Assembly: GCA_019308525.1 (NCBI GenBank)
Contig: JAFDIC010000188.1
Location: forward strand, 1 to 7,435
Source of the DNA: Deltaproteobacteria bacterium
Lineage (GTDB): Bacteria > Desulfobacterota > DSM-4660 > Desulfatiglandales > HGW-15
DNA length: 7,435 nt
Reading direction: 5' to 3'
Positions 1-6,934 of the stretch are shown here, one piece after another (positions within the stretch are counted from its first letter, which is position 1; every line of letters begins with the position of its first letter). Made by a program: the position numbers and the translations under genes. The notes beneath the pieces are model-generated. The model was given only the letters and a program-made list of their open reading frames with translations. It made no database searches and was not told where the DNA came from.

Positions 1-992
1 TCGCGGCCAAGTTTGATTATTTCAATCTTCATGTCGGGCGCATGGGAAGAGGAATATGGGGACCGGATTTCGGCAACATTGACGAGGAAGCAGACAAGAT
101 CAAAGTGTTCAAAAAGATCGGCAACTTTAAAATAACTGCTGCTTATACAAAACACAAAGAAGGCGATAAAGGCGAACAAACTGATAAAGTAACAGGCAAC
201 CCGCTCTGGTGGTCCGACAGTGATAAGGACACGTACGGCGTTAATGTCAAGTACGCATCAGAAAAATACAATGCTGGTTTCAAGGTCAGGTACTTGCGGG
301 ACATGTCAAATTCAGATGCAAATCCATATACGGATACGGCGGATCTTTATAAGTACAGCGATGTCCTGGTTACCCCTTATCTTGTTGGCTCTTTTGGACC
401 TGTTGATATTGAGGCCGAGATAGCCTACAAACACGGCGAGCAGGATTTTTACAATAAACAAGATGTTGACAAAAGGGCCTGGGAATATTACGTCAATGCC
501 GCCTTTAATGCCGGGCCTGTGAATCTAAGCGCAGGTTATGCCTTTGTTGAAGGCAACGACGTAAATGATACCAGCGAAAACAGCGCCTTCGGATACTGCA
601 CCGAGTTTCAGCCGCTGATCATCCTCTTTAACGACAAGGTGGGCGGAGATCTTGGCGGCCTCGGCAATCTTAACAAGGATGGTGCATACAGCAATGACAT
701 TAAAAACGCAGGCTATAAACTCCTCTATGCCACGGCCTCTTTTTCACCTGTCGAAAATGTAACCCTCAATGCAGCTATTGGTACGGCAACAGCGGACGAG
801 CAAAAACCGGGCTGGGATGACGACTATGGCGTAGAGTATAATCTCGGCGTCGAAGTTGGTCTCATGGACAATCTGACCTACAGCGCTACCTTCGGTTATC
901 TTTCCGCCGGTGACTTCTGGAAACAGGGCCCTGCCGGTAAGGAGGTAGATAATACATACGCTTTTATGCATTCGCTGGTTGTCGAGTTTTAG
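1..992 (+). CDS. Outer-membrane porin-like beta-barrel protein, 5' end cut by window edge
   Basis: Partial gene; the frame is open from base 3 to a TAG at 990-992, giving about 329 visible residues, and the true start lies upstream of the window. An internal ATG at 42 is not a convincing start because the coding frame runs unbroken through it (preceding residues AAKFDYFNLHVGR). Visible traits are alternating polar/hydrophobic strands rich in Tyr, Gly and Asn, strand-like repeats such as VNLSAGYAFVEG and LTYSATFGYLSAG, acidic loops, and a C-terminal LVVEF ending in Phe, the usual recognition signal for the BAM outer-membrane assembly machinery. The segment GRMGRGIWGPDFG resembles the early strands of porins, as in Desulfobacterota. 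From the family, the inferred role is passive diffusion of small solutes across the outer membrane; the substrate cannot be told. The single Cys near residue 186 of the visible frame is unremarkable. It converges on dapA. The signal peptide and promoter are outside the window. Confidence 0.8.
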   Translation, partial: AAKFDYFNLHVGRMGRGIWGPDFGNIDEEADKIKVFKKIGNFKITAAYTKHKEGDKGEQTDKVTGNPLWWSDSDKDTYGVNVKYASEKYNAGFKVRYLRDMSNSDANPYTDTADLYKYSDVLVTPYLVGSFGPVDIEAEIAYKHGEQDFYNKQDVDKRAWEYYVNAAFNAGPVNLSAGYAFVEGNDVNDTSENSAFGYCTEFQPLIILFNDKVGGDLGGLGNLNKDGAYSNDIKNAGYKLLYATASFSPVENVTLNAAIGTATADEQKPGWDDDYGVEYNLGVEVGLMDNLTYSATFGYLSAGDFWKQGPAGKEVDNTYAFMHSLVVEF

Positions 993-1165
993 GTGCAGGG
1001 TGTCATAAATTGAGGAAGGAGTGAGCGGGACGCCCTGGATGCGGCGTTCCGCCACGCCTTCTGATTTTTGACGGACAGACCTTCGGGTATGTTATCTCGG
1101 CCCTCGCTTACATGCGCTGTATTTAGCTCGGAGGTCACTAACGCAAAGAAAGGGCGTTTTGAGAC
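993..1165. other. Convergent intergenic gap between the porin gene and dapA
   Basis: A spacer of 173 bases between two convergent stops. Besides the hairpin at 1025-1052, there is only a weak 5-bp inverted repeat (1140-1144 with 1154-1158), just past the dapA stop on the minus strand. It lacks a proper T-run in that direction, so no clear dapA terminator is visible. No gene is supported here. Confidence 0.5.
1025..1069 (+). terminator. Probable rho-independent terminator of the porin gene
   Basis: A 10-bp stem (1025-1034 with 1043-1052, one G-U pair) encloses an 8-base loop and lies 33 bases after the porin stop. A run of five T begins at 1065, 12 bases after the stem. That gap is longer than in a classic intrinsic terminator, so termination here is plausible rather than certain. 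The opposite strand has no T-run after the same stem, so it does not look bidirectional. Confidence 0.4.
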
Positions 1166-2209
1166 CTATTCGTATTCATCATATATCAGCCCTGTCAGGA
1201 TTGACTCGTCATGGAGTCTGGTCTCGATATCTACGCCAAAGAAATCGGCAACAGGTTTCAGGATCTCCGGATTGTTTTTCCAGACAGTGCGGCCTGCCTC
1301 CAATACTGCCTGAATCCCTTTTTTGGTCATCCTGCCCAGCGGCTGGCGACACGGCCCGGCGGGCATACCGAGGATCGCCATCAAGGTCTTGGCGCCAAGA
1401 GGGTTTCTCGCACGGCATGTCACTCTCCCGTAAGGCGTGTCTTCCTCGGTCTTTACGGTAACAATCCCGAAAAGGGGCTTTAAGGCGACTCTGAGTTTTT
1501 CTGCTTCGTCTCGATTTCCTTCCTTAAGAAAGGTTGCCATATCCTGCACAGCCCTCGGAGCTATATTGGAAGCTACTGATATTACTCCACTTGCCGTGAT
1601 TTCCGGGTCCGTCATCATGGCAAAGGTTTTATCATCGTCGCCAGAAAGGATGGTAAAATCATCCCCGCAGCACTCACGCGTGCGTTTCATATTCTCAATG
1701 TTTCCCGTTGCTTCTTTTACTGCGGCCACATTCGGGAACCGCCCGTGCAGTATCGCGATGTCTTCAGGCAAAAGCTGGGCCCCCGTGCGCCCGGGAATCA
1801 CATACGGAATCACTTGAATCTGGGGAAATTTCTCTGCAACAGGGGCAACGTATTCGCGGCGAATCTCCAGGGAGCTCGGCCCATTGTAATAAGGATCTAC
1901 CAGCAGGGCTGCATCTGCCCCCACGTGGACTGCGTGCTCTGTGCTTTCCATGGTTTCTCTGGTGTTGTTGCTTCCTGTCCCCGCAATCGTCTGACATCTG
2001 CCCTTGCACTTTTCAGTCACCTGCCGAATCACCTCGTTGTGTTCTTCCCAGGTTAACGTGGGACTCTCGCCTGTCGTGCCCACGGCAAGTATCCCGCTGA
2101 CGCCACCAGCAATCTGAAACTCCACCAACCTTTCCAGTCCGTCATAATCTACCTTATCACCATCATCCGTGAACGGCGTTACCAGCGCCGTATAACATCC
2201 GCTAAACAT
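1166..2209 (-). CDS. dapA: 4-hydroxy-tetrahydrodipicolinate synthase (DapA family)
   Basis: Predicted cytoplasmic class I aldolase joining pyruvate and aspartate semialdehyde at the first committed step of the diaminopimelate/lysine pathway. The 347-residue protein has the family motifs in order: GTTGES at 44-49 (threonines of the active-site triad), DPYYNGPS at 105-112, the catalytic Tyr at 136 followed by PGRTG with Arg141, the Schiff-base Lys165 in AAVKEATGN, SGDD at 189-192, and GVISVASNIAPR at 208-219. The ATG at 2209 is chosen because a strong AAGGAGGT site lies 6 bases upstream and family similarity begins there; the frame stays open to 2404, but that stretch is riboswitch RNA. Family members are usually about 290-300 residues, and the excess lies in an insertion near 249-268 and a longer C-terminus. 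The upstream lysine riboswitch supports a true lysine-pathway role over related lyases (N-acetylneuraminate lyase, KDG aldolase). It is a single-gene unit as far as can be seen. Confidence 0.9.
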   Translation of the reverse strand: MFSGCYTALVTPFTDDGDKVDYDGLERLVEFQIAGGVSGILAVGTTGESPTLTWEEHNEVIRQVTEKCKGRCQTIAGTGSNNTRETMESTEHAVHVGADAALLVDPYYNGPSSLEIRREYVAPVAEKFPQIQVIPYVIPGRTGAQLLPEDIAILHGRFPNVAAVKEATGNIENMKRTRECCGDDFTILSGDDDKTFAMMTDPEITASGVISVASNIAPRAVQDMATFLKEGNRDEAEKLRVALKPLFGIVTVKTEEDTPYGRVTCRARNPLGAKTLMAILGMPAGPCRQPLGRMTKKGIQAVLEAGRTVWKNNPEILKPVADFFGVDIETRLHDESILTGLIYDEYE

Positions 2210-2215
2210 TTTGGT

Positions 2216-2223
2216 ACCTCCTT
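2216..2223 (-). promoter_or_regulatory. Ribosome binding site of dapA
   Basis: AAGGAGGT on the minus strand, 6 bases before the ATG at 2209. This near-perfect Shine-Dalgarno sequence decides the start codon against the longer open frame that runs back through the leader RNA to 2404. Confidence 0.9.
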
Positions 2224-2266
2224 TTGTTTCAGGTTCAGGCTCTAAAAGCAACTTTGGAGCCCATAC

Positions 2267-2297
2267 AAAAAAAGCAGCTGGAGCACAGTCCAACTGC
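2267..2297 (-). terminator. Intrinsic terminator of the lysine riboswitch (expression platform)
   Basis: On the minus strand a 9-bp stem (2297-2289 with 2282-2274, one G-U pair) with a 6-base loop is followed directly by seven U (2273-2267). It sits between the aptamer and the dapA ribosome binding site, where a transcription-terminating expression platform belongs. Its loop and 3' arm (2286-2279) can instead pair with 2320-2313 in the aptamer, giving a mutually exclusive antiterminator. Confidence 0.9.
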
Positions 2298-2303
2298 CGT
2301 GTG

Positions 2304-2487
2304 ACCAAGAGAGCGCTCCACGGAGAGACCGTGACAGTCCTGAGGATATTATCCCCAGGCCCAGCCTGCTTTTCAAACAGGTAAAAAGCAGGCTTCGGCG
2401 GCACACCCTTTCACTGGGCAAGGTCAAAATGCAGGGCCTGTTTCCCTCTTGCCCGGCTACTTATGAGTACCGCGCCTCAACTCCGGT
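2304..2487 (-). ncRNA. Lysine riboswitch (L box) aptamer upstream of dapA
   Basis: The RNA folds as the known lysine aptamer, a five-helix junction. P1 pairs 2487-2481 with 2311-2304 (7 bp, one bulge). The conserved GAGGCGCG follows, then a short UACU/AGUA turn. P2 pairs 2454-2448 with 2422-2416. The conserved AGUGAAAGGG and GCCGAAGC segments lead into P3, a perfect 11-bp stem (2394-2384 with 2373-2363). P4 is 9 bp (2359-2351 with 2347-2339, one G-U pair) and P5 is 5 bp (2333-2329 with 2323-2319). Loop 2 (2443-2437, AAACAGG) and loop 3 (2381-2375, CCUGUUU) are perfectly complementary over 7 bases, matching the family's L2-L3 kissing contact. Known role: lysine binding stabilises P1 and favours the terminator, so dapA is off when lysine is plentiful. 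Helices were assigned by eye, without a covariance-model score. Confidence 0.95.
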
Positions 2488-2495
2488 TGTATGTT

Positions 2496-2524
2496 AACTT
2501 AAAAAATGAAAGTTTACCTGTCAA
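2496..2524 (-). promoter_or_regulatory. Sigma-70-type promoter for the dapA leader
   Basis: On the minus strand a perfect -35 TTGACA (2524-2519) is followed by a 17-base spacer and a weak -10 TAAGTT (2501-2496). A start about 7 bases downstream, near 2489, would put the first transcribed bases just ahead of riboswitch helix P1, which is the expected arrangement. The -10 matches the consensus at only three positions, so the exact hexamer is uncertain. Confidence 0.6.
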
Positions 2525-2583
2525 GAGAAAAGTCAGGGGCCGTTGTTGACTCTGTTGAATTGTTGTATGGCCTTTAGCAAGGC

Positions 2584-4170
2584 TTAACTCTCGGGCTTTG
2601 CATATCCCCCGCCGCCAGGGGTTTCAACTCTGACGACATCCCCTTTTTTAAGAGCCACAGAGAGCTTCCCCCCCATCTTTTCCGCAACCCCGTTCCTTGA
2701 GACTATATTCCTTCCAACCGCCCCCGGCTCACCCCCGAAAAGGCCGTATGGAGGGATAAGCCGCCTTTCAGATAACACCGTCACTTCTGAATCAGCCAGC
2801 AGCCTTATCTCCCGCACAATCCCGTCTCCGCCACGATGCTTTCCCATGCCCCCTGTGCCGCGCCTGATGGAATACTCTGTGACAAGGAATGGGTAGCTAT
2901 ACTCCAGAGCCTCTACCGGGGTGTTTAGGGTATTGGTCATGTGGCAGTGGACCGCGCTTTCCCCATCACTGCGGGCGGTAGCGCCCATGCCCCCGCCTAT
3001 GGTCTCATAGTAAGCAAAGGGTTGGCCGTTGCTCGGGTCAACTCCCCCGATGGCTATGTTGTTCATTGTTCCCTGGTGGGCCGCAGGAATCTCCTCCGGG
3101 AGGGCTTGAGAAAGAGCGCCGAGGACAACATCAACAATGCGCTGCGATGTCTCCACATTTCCACCGGCTACCGACGAGGGAAACTCGGCATCCACTATAC
3201 TTCCCTTTCGTGTTAATACATCAATGGGCCTCAGGCATCCTGCATTGGTGGGTATATCCCTTTTCACAAGGGACCTAAACACATAAAGGACCGCAGAAAG
3301 TGTTATGGCATACACAGCGTTAATGCTGCCCTCTACTTGATCGTGGCTTTTGGTGAAATCAAGCCGCGCCTGATCACCCTTTATCTCGATTGAAACATGA
3401 ATTGGTATCCGTTCGTTGCCAAAGCCGTCATCATCCATGTAGTCTTCGAATTCATACAGGCCGTCAGGGATGCGGCTGATGGTGTCCCTGGTCATGCGCT
3501 CTGCGTAATCCATCAATGCAGAAGAATAAAACTCCACTACGTCCAGGCCGTACTTGTCAATCAATTGGGTGGTCCGGCGTACGCCGGTAATATTGGCCAT
3601 AATCTGAGCAGCAAAATCACCCTCCCGCTCCGTGGATGTCCTCACGTTGTTTAGGAGAAAGCCCATGATCTTGCGGTCGATTTTTCCCCTTTCTACGATC
3701 TTGAGAGGAGGTATGATGAGCCCTTCCTGAAAAATGGACCTGGCAAGCGGCATTGACCCCGAGCTCATACCCCCTACATCTGCGTGATGCGCCCGGTTGG
3801 CAACGTAAAAGGAGGGCTTGTCTCCCCTCGCAAAAAGCGGGGCCACAATTGTTATATCCGGCAGATGGGTACCCCCTTTGAATGGATCATTAAGCATCAC
3901 CATGTCGCCTTCTTGCCAATTTGCGGCATCAATGGCGGATTTTACCGAAAGGGGCATGGAGCCTAAGTGAACGGGTATGTGAGCTGCCTGCGCTATCATA
4001 TCGCCATTGGCGTCAAACACCGCGCATGAGAAGTCTCGCCTCTCTTTTATATTGGGGGAAAAGGCGGTACGGTTCAGGGTTACGCCCATTTCCTCGGATA
4101 TGGAAGAGAAGCGGTTCTTAAAGACTTCCAGCAGGATCGGATTCACTTTATTTTGTGAATGGCCTTTCAT
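2584..4170 (-). CDS. hyuB: Hydantoinase B/oxoprolinase family subunit (HyuB-like)
   Basis: The 528-residue protein is full length for the HyuB family (N-methylhydantoinase B, the C-terminal half of 5-oxoprolinase, acetone carboxylase alpha-type subunits). It pairs with HyuA, which uses ATP to activate the substrate; the B subunit is thought to complete ring hydrolysis or carboxylation in the cytoplasm. Visible family motifs: NRTAFSPNIKERRDFSCAVFD near 33-53, LNDPFKGGTHLPDI at 93-106, ANRAHHADVGG at 124-134, VAGGNVETSQR at 334-344, NTPVEALEYSYP at 416-427, and RRGTGGMGKHRGGDG at 436-450. Asp46, His102, Asp105 and His128 sit where relatives place a metal site (family inference). The ATG at 4170 overlaps the hyuA stop by four bases (ATGA), implying coupled translation. 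It is the last gene of its operon; a promoter and riboswitch for dapA follow. The substrate is not determinable from sequence: hydantoin, 5-oxoproline, a lactam or a ketone are all possible. Confidence 0.93.
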   Translation of the reverse strand: MKGHSQNKVNPILLEVFKNRFSSISEEMGVTLNRTAFSPNIKERRDFSCAVFDANGDMIAQAAHIPVHLGSMPLSVKSAIDAANWQEGDMVMLNDPFKGGTHLPDITIVAPLFARGDKPSFYVANRAHHADVGGMSSGSMPLARSIFQEGLIIPPLKIVERGKIDRKIMGFLLNNVRTSTEREGDFAAQIMANITGVRRTTQLIDKYGLDVVEFYSSALMDYAERMTRDTISRIPDGLYEFEDYMDDDGFGNERIPIHVSIEIKGDQARLDFTKSHDQVEGSINAVYAITLSAVLYVFRSLVKRDIPTNAGCLRPIDVLTRKGSIVDAEFPSSVAGGNVETSQRIVDVVLGALSQALPEEIPAAHQGTMNNIAIGGVDPSNGQPFAYYETIGGGMGATARSDGESAVHCHMTNTLNTPVEALEYSYPFLVTEYSIRRGTGGMGKHRGGDGIVREIRLLADSEVTVLSERRLIPPYGLFGGEPGAVGRNIVSRNGVAEKMGGKLSVALKKGDVVRVETPGGGGYAKPES

Positions 4171-6143
4171 GACATCACTTCTATAACCAAGTTTTTAAAT
4201 TCGTCCACCCTGACCGATGCGAAGGGTGGAATCACTATAGTGGAAGAATATTCCGCAATAATGGCCGGCCCCTTAACCATATTGCCGCTTACCAGTTTTT
4301 CCCTTGAATACACCAAAGTTTTATAGCCCTTTCCCTCAAAAGCTACATCCTGTTCACCCACAATGGCTTTCGGCTCAGGGGCTTCCGGGCCTGTTTGATG
4401 TTTTATGAACCGAGGTTTTTCCGGTATCCCTCTGGCCCTTAGCCTTATGTTAACTACCTCAACAATCTTGTCTTCGTTTCTGTACCCATAGGTCTTTTCA
4501 TGCAGTGAATGAAAACCCTCAATGTAATCCCCTTCAAATGGAACTATGATTTCATAGGACTGTCCCTCGTAGCGCATGTCAAGGTAGCGCTCCATGACCA
4601 TCTTCTCCATTGATATGCCCTCTGAAGCCAAGTCCTGGGAGCCCCTGTCTTCCAGCGATTCAAAAAGATTCGATAGCTCCTCCCCTGTAGTGGTAAACTG
4701 GTTTTTCATTATGGTACAGGAGTAGTCCTTGATGACATCGGCCATGAGCATGCCTATAGCTGACAAGATGCCCGGGTTCTCTGGCACAAGTACCTTCGGT
4801 ATATTAAGCAGCCTGGCCAGGAATGCGGCGTGCATTCCCCCTGCTCCTCCAAAGGAGAATAGAACAAATTCCCTCGGATCATAGCCCCTTTCAACAGATA
4901 TCACGCGAATTGCCTTTTCCATTGCAGTGTTTGCCACGTCAAGGATTCCCTCGGCTAACTCCACAGTGTCAACCCCTACTTCACTTGCCATCTCCAGAAA
5001 GTATTTCTCCAGCCGCTTTGCTTGAAGTCTCATGCTACCGCCAAGGAAGAAATCCGGGAGCAGTCTCCCTAAATATAGATTTGCATCGGTGACTGTGATT
5101 CTCTCCCCTCTGCCATAGCAAATCGGCCCCGGGTCTGCACCTGCGCTCTGTGGCCCAACCCTTAGTGAGCCCCCCTCGTCAAGATAGGCAATGGACCCCC
5201 CGCCGGCACCAACTGTATGGATATCAAGCATGGGGACCTTCAAAGGGTAGCCCGAGATGCTTGATTCCACCGTAAGGGACAGGCCCTTATCAATGAGTGA
5301 CACATCGGTTGAGGTGCCACCCATATCAAAGGTAATAAGCTTTTCATATCCGGCGGCCTTACCTATCTCATAGGCACCCACAGCGCCCCCGGCAGGACCG
5401 GAGAGGATGGTCCGCACCGACTCCCTCATGGCGGTCTCGGCCGAGATACTACCTCCATTTGATTGCATTATGCTTAAAATATCACCCGGGTCCAGTTGCC
5501 CTATGAGGTAGCCTATGTATTTGCGCATCTTGGGGGAAACATATGCGTTGATTGCGGTGGTGGAAAAGCGCTCAAATTCCCGAAATTCGCTCAGTATGTC
5601 GTAGGAGAGCGAAGCGGAGACATGCTCTGGCCCAATAAGCTCCCCTATCCTCCTTTCGTGAGATGGATTGGCATAGGAGAAAAGAAGGCATACCGCAACA
5701 GACTCGGCCCCTGCATCTAAAACCTTTCTTATTGCTTCCCGGACATCTTTTTCATCCAAGGGCTCCAGTTCTTCACCCGTATTAAGGATACGACCCTTTA
5801 CCCCAAAACGGAGTCCCTGGGGGATCAGGTGTGGCTCCTTTCTGTAGGCAAGGTCATAGAGACGGGATCTGTTTTGCCTGCCAATTTCCAGGACATCTTC
5901 AAAACCGCGATTTGTTATCAGCGCAGTTTTTGCCCCTTTACGCTCCAATATTGCGTTGGTGGCAACCGTGGAGCCGTGAACCACTTGCTTTTTTCTGCCC
6001 CGTGCAATATGACGCAGGCCCTTGAGAACCGCTTCGGCAGGATTCCACGGAGTTGAAAGGACCTTGTATACACCCCACCGATCCCCGTCCTTATAGACGA
6101 AGTCTGTAAACGTTCCACCAGTATCAGCGCCAATAATAATCAA
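4167..6143 (-). CDS. hyuA: Hydantoinase A/oxoprolinase family ATP-binding subunit (HyuA-like), TTG start
   Basis: The 658-residue protein matches the usual length of HyuA-type subunits, which bind ATP in an actin/hexokinase-like fold and phosphorylate the substrate before HyuB acts. Motifs in order: GADTGGTFTD at 5-14 (first phosphate loop), HGSTVATNAILERKG at 56-70, SGPAGG at 248-253, DMGGTSTD at 273-280 (second phosphate loop), GAGGGSIA at 312-319, GPQSAGADPGP at 330-340, FGGAGGMHA at 431-439, and a C-terminal domain with GPAIIAEYSSTIVIPP. The start is a TTG at 6143-6141: the codon just upstream is the livF stop TGA, and the phosphate loop begins five residues in, so no ATG or GTG can serve. 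A GGGG site lies 6 bases upstream inside livF. Its place directly after transporter genes suggests the substrate is imported. Annotators may call it N-methylhydantoinase A or an acetone carboxylase beta-type subunit; these cannot be separated here. Confidence 0.93.
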   Translation of the reverse strand: MIIIGADTGGTFTDFVYKDGDRWGVYKVLSTPWNPAEAVLKGLRHIARGRKKQVVHGSTVATNAILERKGAKTALITNRGFEDVLEIGRQNRSRLYDLAYRKEPHLIPQGLRFGVKGRILNTGEELEPLDEKDVREAIRKVLDAGAESVAVCLLFSYANPSHERRIGELIGPEHVSASLSYDILSEFREFERFSTTAINAYVSPKMRKYIGYLIGQLDPGDILSIMQSNGGSISAETAMRESVRTILSGPAGGAVGAYEIGKAAGYEKLITFDMGGTSTDVSLIDKGLSLTVESSISGYPLKVPMLDIHTVGAGGGSIAYLDEGGSLRVGPQSAGADPGPICYGRGERITVTDANLYLGRLLPDFFLGGSMRLQAKRLEKYFLEMASEVGVDTVELAEGILDVANTAMEKAIRVISVERGYDPREFVLFSFGGAGGMHAAFLARLLNIPKVLVPENPGILSAIGMLMADVIKDYSCTIMKNQFTTTGEELSNLFESLEDRGSQDLASEGISMEKMVMERYLDMRYEGQSYEIIVPFEGDYIEGFHSLHEKTYGYRNEDKIVEVVNIRLRARGIPEKPRFIKHQTGPEAPEPKAIVGEQDVAFEGKGYKTLVYSREKLVSGNMVKGPAIIAEYSSTIVIPPFASVRVDEFKNLVIEVMS

Positions 6144-6857
6144 TCAGATCCCCAAAAACGCCGTCCTAAAAAGGTCACTTTCAAGAAGCTCTTTCGAAGT
6201 TCCCTCTGCCACTATTTTACCTGTCTGCAGCACGTATCCCCTGTCGGCGATTTCCAAGGCTTCCCTCACATTTTGTTCCACAAGCAAGATGGTCATACCT
6301 CTGTCCTTAAGCCTTTTCACCGTGTCAAACACTTCGTCCACCATCAAAGGAGCCAGACCCAGGGAAGGCTCATCCAGCATAAGTATTCTGGGGTTGGACA
6401 TGAGGCCCCTGCCTATGGCCACCATTTGTTGTTCGCCACCCGAAAGGGTCGTGGCGGCCTGCTCCTTCCTGTCCCTTAATATGGGAAAAAGGTTATATAC
6501 TGCCTCAAGGTTTTCCTCCGTTACCTTCTCATCATCGATCACATATGCCCCGAGCCTCAGGTTGTCTTCCACCGAAAGGGGGCCGAACAGCATCTTTTCC
6601 TCCGGCACATACACGATCCCGTTTCGAACAATCTGCTGTGTCGGCAGCGTGTGGATTTCTTTTCCCATAAATAATATACGCCCTTCATGGATCCTTTGCG
6701 CTCCCATAATGGCCCGAAGCAGCGTAGACTTACCCGCACCGTTGGACCCGAGGACAGATACCGTTTCACCTGCCTCCATTGCCATGGTTACCCCATGGAG
6801 CACCTGGAGCCGGCTGTAGCGGACTTTTATGCCTTCGACTTCCAAAACCTTTGCCAT
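6144..6857 (-). CDS. livF: HAAT-family ABC transporter ATPase (LivF type)
   Basis: A complete 237-residue ATPase of the branched-chain amino acid/amide/urea uptake family, working at the inner face of the cytoplasmic membrane with LivG and two permeases. Motifs: Walker A GSNGAGKST at 37-45, the Q-loop region with YVPEEK at 83-88, signature LSGGEQQM at 138-145, Walker B ILMLDEP at 158-164, then LLVEQN at 191-196, where Gln replaces the usual switch His, as is normal for LivF. The ATG at 6857 is chosen over an upstream one at 6914: the usual LivF N-terminus (LEVEGIKVRYS, then a tract leading to Walker A) begins there, and GGAAG lies 7 bases ahead (6869-6865). Stop TGA at 6146-6144 abuts the hyuA start. 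Clustering with hyuAB suggests the cargo is a hydantoin-, oxoproline- or amide-like compound rather than leucine; this is inference. Confidence 0.92.
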   Translation of the reverse strand: MAKVLEVEGIKVRYSRLQVLHGVTMAMEAGETVSVLGSNGAGKSTLLRAIMGAQRIHEGRILFMGKEIHTLPTQQIVRNGIVYVPEEKMLFGPLSVEDNLRLGAYVIDDEKVTEENLEAVYNLFPILRDRKEQAATTLSGGEQQMVAIGRGLMSNPRILMLDEPSLGLAPLMVDEVFDTVKRLKDRGMTILLVEQNVREALEIADRGYVLQTGKIVAEGTSKELLESDLFRTAFLGI

Positions 6858-6911
6858 GCGTGCACTTCCAATCTGCTCAGCCCACAAGCAATAAACCTCG
6901 TCCGGCCATTT

Positions 6912-6934
6912 CACGGCCGATTCTATCGGCCGTG
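6912..6934 (-). repeat. Perfect 10-bp inverted repeat over the livG stop codon
   Basis: Bases 6912-6921 are the exact reverse complement of 6925-6934, with a 3-base loop. The hairpin in mRNA would take in the last livG codons and the TAG (6925-6923). It has no U-run after it, so it does not look like an intrinsic terminator. Part of the left arm (6915-6919) can also pair with 6903-6907, giving an alternative 5-bp hairpin. A role in mRNA processing, stability or stoichiometry between livG and livF is possible but unproven. Confidence 0.7.

Noticed and set aside
1021..1071. A 16-codon GTG-started mini-frame after AGGAAGGA
   Set aside because: It lies entirely in the hairpin after the porin gene, with the purine-rich motif too close to the GTG; it is more likely part of the terminator or repeat.
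1437..2100. Several open frames on the + strand opposite dapA
   Set aside because: They overlap each other and the conserved DapA coding sequence, and none has a convincing ribosome binding site or family motif.
2238..2261. Small hairpin (GGCTC/GAGCC) in the dapA leader between terminator and ribosome binding site
   Set aside because: Short stem with no U-run and no overlap with the Shine-Dalgarno sequence; no evident regulatory role.
2210..2404. A 65-codon N-terminal extension of DapA in an open frame
   Set aside because: The region folds as the 3' part of the lysine aptamer plus terminator, a near-perfect ribosome binding site sits directly before the ATG at 2209, and the extension has no DapA family similarity.
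2531..2551. Weak terminator after hyuB on the minus strand (AGTCA/TGACT with a T-rich tail)
   Set aside because: Only 5 bp with an 11-base loop and an interrupted T-tract. It is too weak to call, though some hyuB terminator is expected before the dapA promoter.
6289..6819. A 176-codon open frame on the + strand opposite livF
   Set aside because: It is antisense to a well-supported ABC ATPase, is low in complexity (rich in Ser and Pro) and shows no recognisable domain. It is a shadow of livF codon use.
6858..6914. Longer livF start at 6914
   Set aside because: The extra 19 residues lie in the intergenic hairpin area and do not resemble LivF N-termini; the ATG at 6857 has a ribosome binding site and gives the usual length.
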